Below are positions 56,161 to 64,000 of a DNA stretch of 64,000 nt, piece by piece (positions within the stretch are counted from its first letter, which is position 1; every line of letters begins with the position of its first letter). The translations under genes were made by a program, and so were the position numbers. A model generated the notes under the pieces. The model was not told the origin of the DNA, made no database searches, and saw only the letters and a program-made list of their open reading frames with translations. The DNA comes from Symbiodinium natans (lineage: Eukaryota; Sar; Dinophyceae; Suessiales; Symbiodiniaceae): assembly GCA_905221605.1 (NCBI GenBank), contig CAJNDS010002273.1, forward strand, positions 346,574 through 410,573, read 5' to 3'.

Positions 56161-56771
56161 TATGTGTAGCAGTTATGCTCTTATGAATTCACCACTTTGG
56201 AGATAAAAATATAGCGACTCGAGTGAATGACTGAAGCCACCCTCAATCGGTGAATGTGTGCACATGGGTGCACCTGGCGCTCGCGATCCTGCAGAGCCTT
56301 CAGCTTGCAGTCCTGAGCGCAGCAAAGGTTTAGGGTTTAGGGTTTCGTCGCTCACTCTCGCACAAGGCAGGCAAGGTCCGTCGGTCCGAAATAGGCTAAA
56401 TAGGCTAATCGGAGCCCAAAGCCAAGCAGTTGCATGGGCCTCAAGGAAAGCCACAGGACAAGCAAGTCCCTATCCCCCCACCTCGGAGCTACTACATCGG
56501 CTCTAGGCTGCATTGAAACACATCAGAGTTGCATAGGGTTTAGGGTTTAGGGTTTCGACTCTCACACTCGCACAAGGCCTTGCAGGGTTTAGGGTTTGCT
56601 GTGAAATCGCGCAGAAGCTGTGAAGGTTGGGATGCAGACTAAGCTTCGAAAGCCTTGTAACATGCGAAAGGCAGCTTTGGCCCGATTGTGGAGGGCCATC
56701 TAACACTGTTCTCCCACCCCACGCCGTCTCAGGCGCCAAAACCGCCCAAACCTTTTAGGGTTTAGGCCTAA

Positions 56772-57069
56772 ACCCAACTCAATTGTCAATTCTCTGCTTC
56801 CAACATACTTCCTCCGTTCAGGGTTGAGGGGCTACCTCCTTCTCATGTTTCGGCACTCGCCCAGCAAAGGCTGCTGTGCAACTTTAGTCGAAAGACTTCC
56901 CGGGGGCCGGGCTGGCTTTTCTTCGTAGAGCTTCCTCTGGCAGTCCAACCAGTTGCAGCCTCCGGAAGGTTCAAAGGGTGCGTCACTTTCTGCTCTGAAA
57001 GCTTCTCTGACAGGAGCTTTCAGCCCCGGAAGCCCTACTACTCAACCTAGAGCACGCTGAGAATCTTGC
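56772..57069 (+). CDS. Possible upstream exon of the 57070 gene
   Basis: A frame open from about 56837 to 57048 reads LLCNFSRKTSRGPGWLFFVE, then LPLAVQPVAASGRFKGCVTF, then CSESFSDRSFQPRKPYYST and TAG, directly before the acceptor CAACCTAG. Strand and frame are plausible but not phase-tested. Confidence 0.33.
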
Positions 57070-57180
57070 ATGGTCTCTGAGGAACTGGCTGGGCTCATCG
57101 AGCTTCCCCGCGTCTTGCGTCACACCCTGATGGCTCTCCCTGACCATGGGCTTCCAGCGATCCTCCTTAGGTTTTCAGAG
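57070..57180 (+). CDS. Exon 1 of a two-exon plus gene split by family B
   Basis: ATG then VSEELAGLIELPRVLRHTLM then ALPDHGLPAILLRFSE, 37 codons, ending GAG|GTTTCATGAC in phase 0. A very clear coding sequence with amphipathic helices. The ATG may be internal. Confidence 0.58.
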
Positions 57181-57281
57181 GTTTCATGACTAGGGGATCG
57201 GATTAAGGGGACCCTTGGGGATATAGACCCTCTGAATAAGGTCCCTGTTTAAGAGAGCCAGAAGAGGGTTATCCTACCTAG
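57181..57281 (+). mobile_element. Introner-like element, family B copy 2, acting as an intron
   Basis: 101 bp, GTTTCATGACTAGGGG to CCTACCTAG, GT-AG. A 60-bp core is identical to 9537-9659 while the exons around differ, so the element has moved. CTAG marks both its ends. Confidence 0.72.
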
Positions 57282-57467
57282 GAACGACGTGCAGCCACTG
57301 CCGGATACAAATCAGCTGGGACCCGAGGTCGGTGCAACTCGCATGGGCGGATAGACGCCTGGGCAGCACGTCAAGTCATGCAAAGCCAAGTTAGATCCGC
57401 ATCCGACGCATCGTGGGCAGAGTTCGAGATGTCAAACCTCTTCGTCTTATTCTTATACTTTGCCTAA
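57282..57467 (+). CDS. Exon 2 of the 57070 gene
   Basis: In phase 0 it is open for 61 codons to TAA (57465-57467): ERRAATAGYKSAGTRGRCNS, then HGRIDAWAARQVMQSQVRSA, then SDASWAEFEMSNLFVLFLYF. Other frames are partly open (NDVQPLPDTNQLGPEVGATR), so the frame is likely but not certain. Confidence 0.48.
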   Translation, partial: ERRAATAGYKSAGTRGRCNSHGRIDAWAARQVMQSQVRSASDASWAEFEMSNLFVLFLYFA

Positions 57468-59000
57468 TATGCGCTCATGTTATTGCAACAATATTTCAAT
57501 ATCTTGTTTCAGCGCAGTCTATTTTCTTAATAACCTTTTAATCTTATCTTCAATCCATTTTAATCTGATTGCGGCCACTTCCCGGTCCGCGTTCTCCTTT
57601 TTGTTCCGAACTCCGAAACAGCGAGGGGACGAGGCCATTGTCCAGAAATTGTGGCATTCGCAAACCAGGTCGGGGCTTAGGGTTCATAAGCACCACTCAG
57701 GGCTGTCGCTTCTCCACAGGGTACATCTGCAGTGCCAGAGTTCCGAGTTCGATGTTCTTGTCTGAAAAAACCAGCACCCAGATCGCGAGTTCGGACGCAC
57801 TCAGATCGCATCGACTGCGATGCTCTCAAGGATGCGGTCTTGAATCCCTCGAGGCCATCAAGGGGTATGTTCAACCGTACAGAGCTTGGACGATGAGAGC
57901 CAAAACATGGCAACAGGGCAGCATCCCTGGGCTCTCAGAAAGGAGACACAAAAAAACAGAAATATGTAAATATGTATATATATATACATACATGTGTATA
58001 TATACATATGTATAGATACATGAGTATATATATATATACATATATGTGTATATATGCGTGTAGATATATATATATATTGTTTATTTATTTATTCATTTAT
58101 AAACATATGTGTATGTATATATATGTATATGCGTATATATAGCCACAAGCGTAAGACTTCGGCTTTGTGCAATGGTCTCCTCTTTCAATATTGCCTCACG
58201 TCATCGCACACCTGTCGACACCCTTTTCTGTGCTCGACTTATGCACAGCACGATGTCGCACCGTCTGGCGCAGTCTGGTTCGCGCAATAGCCTGTGAGAA
58301 CCACGGCTGCAGGCCAGCGCGCCTACAACTGCTCCGCGACGTAGCTACCTCCACATCATTCAGCTCCGACACACTCGTCTTCCAACCACTTCCTTAGTAA
58401 AGACACGGAAGAGGCAGTGCGGACCAGGCATGCTGGGTTAACTTCCCGGTGCCTTCTTCCTAACAATATCGCCAACCGATCTTTGGCAGAGTCTGCGATG
58501 AAAGCAAGGACATACAGCAGAGAGCTCACGCTCCCATCCCAGCCTTGACCCTAATGAAATTCTTGAGTGCGAACTTTACACTCAGAAATTGGTCCATCAA
58601 TAACCAGCTTTCGTTCATTCTTTCACTCACGTAGATGCTTTTGGGAAGTTTTGCTGGTACTCTCCATGGACGCTAAAGTGTCATGACACTGAGGAACTGC
58701 AAAAATAAAAGAAGTTGCTACAAGATAGAAACCCTGGTCTTAATTCGTCCCTTGATCTTGTCTCACTTTTTGAGCCTGACAGTATATATAGAAATATATA
58801 TATATATATTCTTGGATAAATCAGTTTTATGAACTGTTAATGAAATTCTCAGCCGAAGTTCAAGTAGCCCGCATTGCCGCCAATGCTGGTCCACTGGACG
58901 GCCTGGCCCGCCTGAGCCTCGACCAGCGGCTTACACCTCAAGACCTCGGCTCTAGTCACGAGCTCGGTTTGAGAATGAAGAATAATAACAACAATAATAA
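57468..59000. other. AT-rich region with microsatellites, weak frames
   Basis: (AT)n at 57960-58135 and 58785-58812. A plus frame at 57770-57945 ([20 protein letters not shown]) is moderately protein-like. No exon assigned. Confidence 0.35.
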
Positions 59001-59009
59001 CTGTAAGAA

Positions 59010-59303
59010 TACTCACTAATTAAGAATCATAAGAATGATGATAATAACAACAATAATAGTTCATACTAATAAGAATAGTTATAATCGTTAAAAGGAAAAA
59101 CGTTATTGAAATCTCTTGCTGTCAGGCGACCGTCTTCACTGCCAAGCTCGTTGCTGAAGCTTGCGCGCAGGCGACGATGCGCTTGGCAACGAGCGTTTCC
59201 TTGGCTCAACGCAAGCGCTACCCGCTATAACGATTCTAATTATTCGTATTAGTATCAACTATTATTGTTGTTATTATCATTATTCTTCTGATTCTTAATT
59301 AGG
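59010..59303. mobile_element. Element with about 75-bp inverted ends (family J)
   Basis: AATTAAGAATCATAAGAATG...ATAACAACAATAATAGTTC at the left matches, on the other strand at about 90%, the sequence 59228-59303 at the right. The 130-bp centre is GC-richer and has its own hairpin (GCCAAGCTCGTTGC against GCTTGGCAACGAGC). MITE-like. Confidence 0.6.
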
Positions 59304-59539
59304 CCTAGTAATCTGGCCCATTCTGCAGCGTTCCGCCTTGGCCTCCCCCTTTTTGCATGCGAGGCTTCAGCGACGCTGATGGCCTCCTCACCCCCAACGG
59401 CCAGGACACCTTTCCTGGACGAGAGCTGGGCAGTAGAGGTACACATGTACATCGGTATATATGTATATGCGCATGTATAAGCACATGCATGTATATGTCT
59501 GCGTGCATCCGTACGTGTTATGTGCATCATGTCTGCATG

Positions 59540-59599
59540 CTAATATAGCTCCTTTCTGAAAGAGAGGTGGAGAAAAGCTCATCCTATCATGGGGGGATC
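59540..59599 (-). CDS. 3' exon of the CutA-like gene
   Basis: C from the previous exon plus GA gives Arg, then SPHDRMSFSPPLFQKGA. The frame stays open into AT-rich sequence, so the exon end is unknown. Confidence 0.35.
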
Positions 59600-59733
59600 C
59601 TAAGCACACAGTGAACCCCTAAGGTTGTACCCATGGGCTTTGGGGTCCCTTCTTAAGGATCTTTAAGGAAATATACGGGCCATGTTAAAAGCAAATAAAG
59701 GGGGAACCTTTAGGAGTACAACCTTAGGGGTAC
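59600..59733 (-). mobile_element. Introner-like element, family F, acting as an intron
   Basis: On the minus strand it starts GTACCCCTAAGGTTGTACTC and ends CACTGTGTGCTTAG (GT-AG, 134 bp). The ends ACCCCTAAGGTTGTAC and GTACAACCTTAGGGGT are perfect inverted copies. Phase 1. Confidence 0.65.
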
Positions 59734-59842
59734 GAGTCTTCATCCCCTTGAAGGCCGGTGTCCAGTGGGCGGGCTCTGCCGGGGGCTCGGGAAGGTCGTA
59801 GATGATCATGGGCAGATCATAGCTGTGAGCTTTCCTTGGCTG
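59734..59842 (-). CDS. CutA-like exon with the H-x-Y-x2-P-x-I signature
   Basis: It reads PRKAHSYDLPMIIYDLPEPP then AEPAHWTPAFKGMKT. CutA proteins (small trimeric proteins linked to copper tolerance and signalling) have HPYE-PEII at this place near the C terminus; here HSYDLPMII. It follows TTCAG at the end of a telomeric intron. Confidence 0.5.
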
Positions 59843-59887
59843 CTGAACCCTAAACCCTAAACCCTAAACCCTAAACCCTAAACCCTC
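59843..59887 (-). repeat. Telomeric intron in the CutA-like gene
   Basis: Minus-strand GAGGGTTTAGGG repeated to GGGTTCAG. GT-AG or GA-AG; only GA-AG gives phase 0 with the following exon. Confidence 0.45.
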
Positions 59888-59976
59888 CACATGGAACCAG
59901 GAGCTGAAGTCAGCACCCAGGCTCGACACCACCTCTTCAACCTTCGAGAACGGTGCCTCGATTGCTTGGAAAAGCC
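59888..59976 (-). CDS. Exon of the CutA-like gene between telomeric tracts
   Basis: It reads LFQAIEAPFSKVEEVVSSLG then ADFSSWFHV after ATTATAG. Strongly coding. In CutA this segment would lie between the IKT strand and the H-x-Y motif, but it is longer than usual. Confidence 0.48.
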
Positions 59977-60138
59977 CTATAATTTGGGATGTTCCGCCTT
60001 GTGCTCACAGCCCTTAATAGGTTTAAGGTTTAGGGTTTTAGAGCTTAGGGTTTAGGGTTTAGGGTCCTTAACAGGGATTCGAATAGGGGCTGCTGTAATC
60101 CCTACTAAGGGCTGTTAGTCAAAGGGGAACATCCCAAC
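59977..60138 (-). mobile_element. Introner-like element, family E copy 2, with heptamers inside
   Basis: On the minus strand it starts GTTGGGATGTTCCCC and ends GAACATCCCAAATTATAG (GT-AG, 162 bp). The ends TTGGGATGTTCC and GGAACATCCCAA are inverted. TTTAGGG heptamers occupy its centre, so telomeric repeats have entered an existing introner. Confidence 0.65.
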
Positions 60139-60227
60139 CTCTGATTTGTAAGCTCTACATGATCGAAACAGTAGCATCATTAGCAAGAGCCTAACCCCCA
60201 AAAATTGCCGCCTTCCCCTTTGCCTCA

Positions 60228-60288
60228 ACCCCAAACCCTAAACCCTAAACCCTAAACCCTTTTAAACCCTAAACCCTAAACCCTAAAC
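60228..60288 (-). repeat. Telomeric tract, CCCTAAA
   Basis: Eight units. It provides the donor CG|GTTTAGGG of the next exon on the minus strand. Confidence 0.92.
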
Positions 60289-60419
60289 CGCTTCAGCCGC
60301 TGACGGGGCGCGGAGGTCTTGATCGCAACTCGCCACTCGGGGTCGAAGTTCACTTTACCCTCCCACCAGTAATAGCTCTTCACCTCCTCGGTCGTTGCCT
60401 TGAAACGCAGAGATGCGAA
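60289..60419 (-). CDS. CutA-like core exon
   Basis: It reads FASLRFKATTEEVKSYYWWE then GKVNFDPEWRVAIKTSAPRQ and RLKR. The pattern S-x-Y-x-W-x-G-K-V-x5-E-W-x3-IKT is characteristic of CutA (typical members have S-x-Y-W-x-G-x-V and IKT). Donor CG|GTTTAGGG. The acceptor lies after a G-run. Confidence 0.58.
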
Positions 60420-60503
60420 CTCCCCCCCCCCCCCCAAAAAAAAAAAGTGCACGTATAAGTAGTATAAGCCCTTTGAAACCCCCCTCCCCCTAAACCTCCA
60501 AGC
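60420..60503 (-). other. Intron of the CutA-like gene containing homopolymers
   Basis: Minus strand GCTTGGAGGTTTAGGG to GGGGGAG, with a T-run and a G-run. A GC donor is needed to keep phase 0. Confidence 0.42.
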
Positions 60504-60602
60504 CTCGGCATCTAGAGCTTTGCTGGCTTCCACGATCTTCTGAGCCTTCTCTGCGGCATCCTCCACTTGGGTTTTGTCAGGGTCAAAAAGCCAGCGCAAG
60601 GA
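60504..60602 (-). CDS. CutA-like upstream exon
   Basis: After a good acceptor (CCACACTCCACCTCAG, with CTAAC upstream) it reads SLRWLFDPDKTQVEDAAEKA then QKIVEASKALDAE, 33 codons. AEKAQKIVEASKAL fits the first helix of CutA (A-x-x-IA-x-x-LVE). A further exon may lie at 60666-60720. Confidence 0.5.
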
Positions 60603-61023
60603 CTGAGGTGGAGTGTGGGGAAAATGGAGTATCTATGGGAGGGGAATGGTTAGTAGGGTTTGTGGGATTCAAAACCTTCGAAGACATTGGAGAGGACCTC
60701 CGCAGAAGGACCTCTGATTTAGAACAACACCAGCTGACTTGGCCAAGTCAGTGAAGGGTTGCGACCACACGTGGCCTCCGTGGTAAGAACCGTGATTGAA
60801 GGCGGCGCCTGATCGAAACAGGTCTTCCAAATCACGTGCCAGACCAGGTTAGCATATTTTTCTTGCAAAACACAGCACCTATTTCGGCCTATGAGCCCGT
60901 AGCCTCATCTCTTCTGAATAAGATCCTTCCCTTCAATCCAAGGTGCCATTTTCGCCGAAACTGCAAAGGGCCGAAGGGCGGCCAGTGTCTTCGGGCGACT
61001 CCAGTTCCACGGACCTGCTCTTT

Positions 61024-61080
61024 GGGTTTAGGGTTTAGGGTTTGGGGTTCAAGGTATAGGCTTTAGGGTTTAGGGTTTGC
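61024..61080 (+). repeat. Degenerate telomeric tract, TTTAGGG
   Basis: Seven units with TTCAAGG and TATAGGC variants. Confidence 0.85.
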
Positions 61081-61539
61081 GCGTACTAGAGTCTCCTTGA
61101 TGGAATATAGCAGGGTTGATGCCGAAAACACGACTTTCTGAGTAGACCGTCCTGCCCAAGTTACGAACGCAGAGAGAGCTTCCTGCTTGACAAGGCCCGC
61201 TTAGGTAGATCCACATACACCAGTCTTATTCGAGTGGCCTTCACAGCAGCAGGACTTGCGATTTAATTCTCGAGAATTTATGAGTTTTTTCCGGTTGCTC
61301 TAACCAAAAAAATAAGCCCATGGCTAAAGCGACCGGGATGCTTGAGGCCAAGAGCGCCAGTAGCGAGACTCGTCGCATTGAGAAGCTCAGCTCATGGTCT
61401 CCGCAGCTCAGGCGACGCTTTCGTTTGAGCCCAGTAAACCCAGAAGCAGACTCGTGTACCGTGCTCCCGAAGTCGAGTGGAGTCGCGCAGAGTAAGCACA
61501 AGGAGATCAAGAAGCAAGAGTCCCTCCCCCATTATGATT

Positions 61540-61985
61540 ATTACTACTATCATCATTATTACTTTTTGCTATTGTTATTATCATTGTTATATTGTTGTAT
61601 TGTTATATTGATACATTGTTATATTGCGATATTGTTAGATTGCGATATTGCGATATTGCGATATTGCGATATTGTTATATTGTTCTGTTGCTATATTGTT
61701 ATATTGTTAGAGTTTTATAGTGTTCTTTTGTTATCTTGTTATCTTGCTATCTTGCTATCTTGCTATCTTGCTATCTTGTCATATTGTTATATTGCTATAT
61801 TGCTATATTGTTATATTGTTATATTGTTATATTGTTATATTGTTATATTGTTGTATTGTTATATTGTTATTTTGTTATTTTGATATATTGTTATGCTGTT
61901 ATACTGTTATACCGTTATATTGTTATATTGTTATTTTGTTACATTGCTATATTGTTATTGTTATTGTGGCGATTATTAGTCTTAT
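61540..61985 (+). repeat. T-rich minisatellite, unit TTGTTATA
   Basis: About 50 copies of an 8-9 bp unit (ATATTGTT, ATCTTGCT, ATTGCGAT). Leu/Ile/Tyr/Cys frames across it are artefacts. Confidence 0.92.
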
Positions 61986-62278
61986 ACACCAAAAGGAGCT
62001 CTGAGGAGGAGGTCCAGCTGCATCTTCGGGGTTTGCTCACGGTGCTTCACATGATGTAGGGTATATATTTCTTGTACCCCCAAAAGGACACCAGGTACAT
62101 ACACTCACCAATATTCAAAAGGAACCTTCTATACACTCACCAATAACAGTAATATAAACCCTGTTTCACATGAGATCCTCTCAGGATGCTGCGGAGGTGT
62201 TTCGGGCCCGTCGTCTGCGTCCGCTCGGGTGGGAGGCCCTGGCCATGTTCAGGCATGCTCAACTTGATCCTAACATAG

Positions 62279-62335
62279 AAACCCTAAACCCTAACCCTAA
62301 ACCCTAAACCCTCAGCCCTAAACCCTAAACCCTAA
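62279..62335 (-). repeat. Telomeric tract, CCCTAAA
   Basis: Seven to eight units. Confidence 0.92.
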
Positions 62336-62405
62336 CAGAGCATCCACCGAATGGCATCCTTATCTCTGGCCGGAGCTTCACAAGTTGCAGCTCGAGTACA
62401 TCAAC

Positions 62406-62514
62406 GGGCCTTGTTTCGCTCGCGAATCTGGAGCATCTCCAGCTTGTCATCGACCTGGACAGGCGCAGAGCTGCCACCCGATCGCATCATTCGGTCGAGA
62501 AAAAGCGCGCTCAT
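62406..62514 (-). CDS. Minus-strand exon, possible first exon
   Basis: ATG (62512-62514) then SALFLDRMMRSGGSSAPVQV then DDKLEMLQIRERNKA, ending C|GTTGATGTAC. Strong coding character with a charged helix. Upstream on the minus strand, VDERAFSRPNDAIGWQLC is an overlapping alternative frame. Confidence 0.48.
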
Positions 62515-63073
62515 CCACGCGACTCAGCTCAGGTCGTCCATCTGCAGGCCCAATCTGCCCGACCTTGAGCGCGAATGTGCGCGGATGTTTTGGGGGTCAT
62601 GCGTCGCAGGATGAGTGTGGGGTGCAACGGCTCTGAAATCGCGCAAGGCCCTACGTTGGGCCCCAAGCCCGCTGAAGCCCCACGAATACACCACTGGCCT
62701 TGGCATACAGAAACGATCTGACATTCTGGCAGGCAGTGAAAAGCCCCTCCAACTGAATGACAGGCCATGCGTGGACAGATCTTGTCGCAGCATGCGCAGG
62801 AACCCACGCACGGAGCCGGCATCACACATCTACAGCTCTTGAGTTTTTGCTTCCTGCGCAGCTGGTTCGTGTGCAGCGCGCCGTCTCACCCCTTCTCTCG
62901 GCCAGCTAATCGTGTTGCTTACGCTAAGGGCAGGCAGGGGCACCTTTGTTGTTGGTAGCAAAGTCTACTGTACCGGCGCATCCACCTCAGGTACGCACTT
63001 GCTATAGCACAGCTTGGCAATGGCAAACCCTCCCCGAGCTCGCACATCCCAAAGACTCTGCGAGATAAACTCC

Positions 63074-63160
63074 TCACTGGATTCGCAAGATCAAGTGCTC
63101 GCCCGAATCGGTGGAGACGATGTCGGAGAGCTCCCCAACCTGGAGCGCAAAGGAGGCTTC
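63074..63160 (-). CDS. PIN1-like: Pin1-type parvulin prolyl isomerase, last exon
   Basis: After TCTGACAG in phase 0: EASFALQVGELSDIVSTDSG then EHLILRIQ and TGA (63074-63076). This is the parvulin C terminus: F-A-L-x2-GE-x-S-x2-V-x-TDSG-x-H-x-I-LR. Parvulins catalyse cis-trans isomerisation of Xaa-Pro bonds; Pin1 types prefer phospho-Ser/Thr-Pro. The catalytic His of TDSG-x-H is present. Confidence 0.82.
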   Translation of the reverse strand, partial: EASFALQVGELSDIVSTDSGEHLILRIQ

Positions 63161-63325
63161 CTGTCAGATCACGGAAAGCAACCGGCATGGGAGGCAAGAC
63201 GCAGGTGCTAAGCTCAACTCTGCTTCTCTTCCTCTACAGCTTGTGCCCTCATGAGAGCGATGGCGCGAGCATGCACTTCGGAAACTTGCTGCTTAAGGCA
63301 CGCACGCTTAGAGTGGAGATCTGTC

Positions 63326-63375
63326 CTCAAAGGCCTTCTGCATGCGCCCCTTGCCAAAGACGCCCAGATCCCCAC
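63326..63375 (-). CDS. PIN1-like: Pin1-type parvulin, middle exon
   Basis: G from the previous exon plus GT gives Gly; the exon then reads GDLGVFGKGRMQKAFE, the parvulin GGDLG-x-F-x2-G-x-M-x3-FE motif. It starts after CAGCTCAG and ends GAG|GACAGATC: a GA donor is required, since no GT allows the known protein sequence to continue. Confidence 0.82.
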
Positions 63376-63553
63376 CTGAGCTGATGTCGTGAAGCCCACA
63401 TGCAGCACAACGACTCTTGGAAGACGGGGTTGCCAAAGTCAGCCAAATGTTTCGGCTTCACTATTCTATGAGGGAAAGCATGTTGCATGGAACAACCTAC
63501 TGGCAAGCATCACAGAAGTCTGTGCACACCACGCCTTAAACACACAGCCCTTC

Positions 63554-63605
63554 CGCCTTTCTTTGCGGACCCGCAATCGGAATGCTCCTTGGCTAGGTCC
63601 TGCAT
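63554..63605 (-). CDS. PIN1-like: Pin1-type parvulin, exon with the SDC-SAKKGG motif
   Basis: It reads MQDLAKEHSDCGSAKKG and leaves one base. This matches Pin1 (F-x2-LA-x2-x-SDCSSAK-x-GG), including the active-site Cys of SDC. Donor GGCG|GAAGGGC is GA. The WW domain and the first parvulin strands, or their absence, lie beyond what I can place. Together the three exons cover about 63 codons of the catalytic domain. Confidence 0.75.
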
Positions 63606-63639
63606 CTGTGCTGCACGTCCCACAGCAGCTCGTGCTACT

Positions 63640-63780
63640 AATATTAAGAATACTCATAATATTAATAATATGAATCATCTTCATAATACTAAAAAGATTT
63701 CACAATACCAAAAAATATTAATAATATGAAACAACATTAAATAACATTAAACAATCTTACATAACATTAATAATATGAGT
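63640..63780. repeat. (AAT)n-rich microsatellite
   Basis: AATATT, AATAAT and CATTAA units; similar sequence resumes at 63900-64000. Confidence 0.85.
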
Positions 63781-64000
63781 AGCAAGCAAGCAGTCCTGGA
63801 ACTTTGTTTGAAGGTCCAGGGCATTCAAGCCTACCAAAGAGTCCGAGCTCCGGGGCTTGTGGAGAAAACCCTTGGGTCCAACACGACCCCTTACCTGCCA
63901 CGAATATTATGAGTATTACTTAATATTGCTTAATACTAAGAAAATTACGAACATTATTCAATACTGTTTCATATTATTAGTATTAACTAATAATATGAAG

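Larger units (their letters stand above)
60660..62270. other. Little gene evidence; telomeric tract and T-rich repeat
   Basis: TTTAGGG tract at 61024-61076. Plus frame 61320-61500 (MAKATGMLEAKSASSETRRI) may be an exon. The rest is the T-rich repeat. Confidence 0.35.

Noticed and set aside
61550-62059. Leu/Ile/Tyr/Cys-rich frames resembling membrane proteins
   Set aside because: Produced by a TTGTTATA tandem repeat.
1-64000. Dinoflagellate spliced-leader gene or relict
   Set aside because: I looked for the conserved 22-nt leader (TTTTGGCTCAAG end) and did not see it on either strand; a string search would settle it.
1-64000. CRISPR array or bacterial operon
   Set aside because: Repeats are heptamer tandems without spacers; exon sizes and splice sites are eukaryotic.

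Overview
The window looks like nuclear DNA of a dinoflagellate or a close alveolate relative. (i) About one hundred tracts of the TTTAGGG telomere heptamer are scattered through it. (ii) There are no long open frames, but many 50-300 nt coding-like islands. (iii) Several islands join in frame only if GT-AG, GC-AG and GA-AG introns are allowed, a mixture known from dinoflagellates. (iv) One three-exon model on the minus strand at the right edge (63074-63605) reads as the C-terminal part of a Pin1-type parvulin prolyl isomerase, and its junctions are GA-AG. All coding calls were made by hand translation. No database search was possible, so most products stay unnamed.

Layout. 0-6 kb: plus-strand gene fragments cut by telomeric introns, with one minus-strand exon near 4.4 kb. 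The 4962-5922 gene is the best plus-strand model. 6-13 kb: mixed-strand exons, including an intron (10977-11023) made only of telomere heptamers. 15.6-20.5 kb: minisatellites, G-runs and a large (TAC)n/(TAG)n block, with few exons. 20.9-28.5 kb: exons of several small genes, including a minus-strand coiled-coil gene whose four exons join in phase (26070-26970). 28.7-37 kb: sparse exons and telomeric tracts, including a head-to-head junction at 33.83 kb. 37.6-43.7 kb: the densest part, with a minus-strand gene at 37.9-38.5 kb, plus-strand genes at 40.6-40.9 and 41.6-42.3 kb, and a minus exon at 41.2-41.4 kb. 44-56 kb: more exons, mostly minus, including the start of a secreted protein at 56.0 kb. 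57-58 kb: a plus gene split by a short inverted-repeat intron. 59.5-60.6 kb: a minus gene resembling CutA. 63-63.6 kb: the Pin1-like gene.

Main observation. The telomere repeats and at least six families of short (56-162 bp) elements, most with terminal inverted repeats, sit where introns must be. They start at GT, GC or GA, end at AG, and keep the reading frame across the junction. Some telomeric tracts are flanked by direct repeats (13 bp at 5725/5793, 10 bp at 51475/51557), as expected if heptamers were inserted into pre-existing exon sequence. Short islands with CCCTAAA on the left and TTTAGGG on the right are mostly coding. The window therefore looks like a record of repeated intron gain, by introner-like elements and by interstitial telomeric repeats.

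Microsatellites (AT, ATT, ATC, TAC) and long G-runs fill much of the rest. I saw no rRNA, tRNA, CRISPR array, bacterial operon or spliced-leader sequence.
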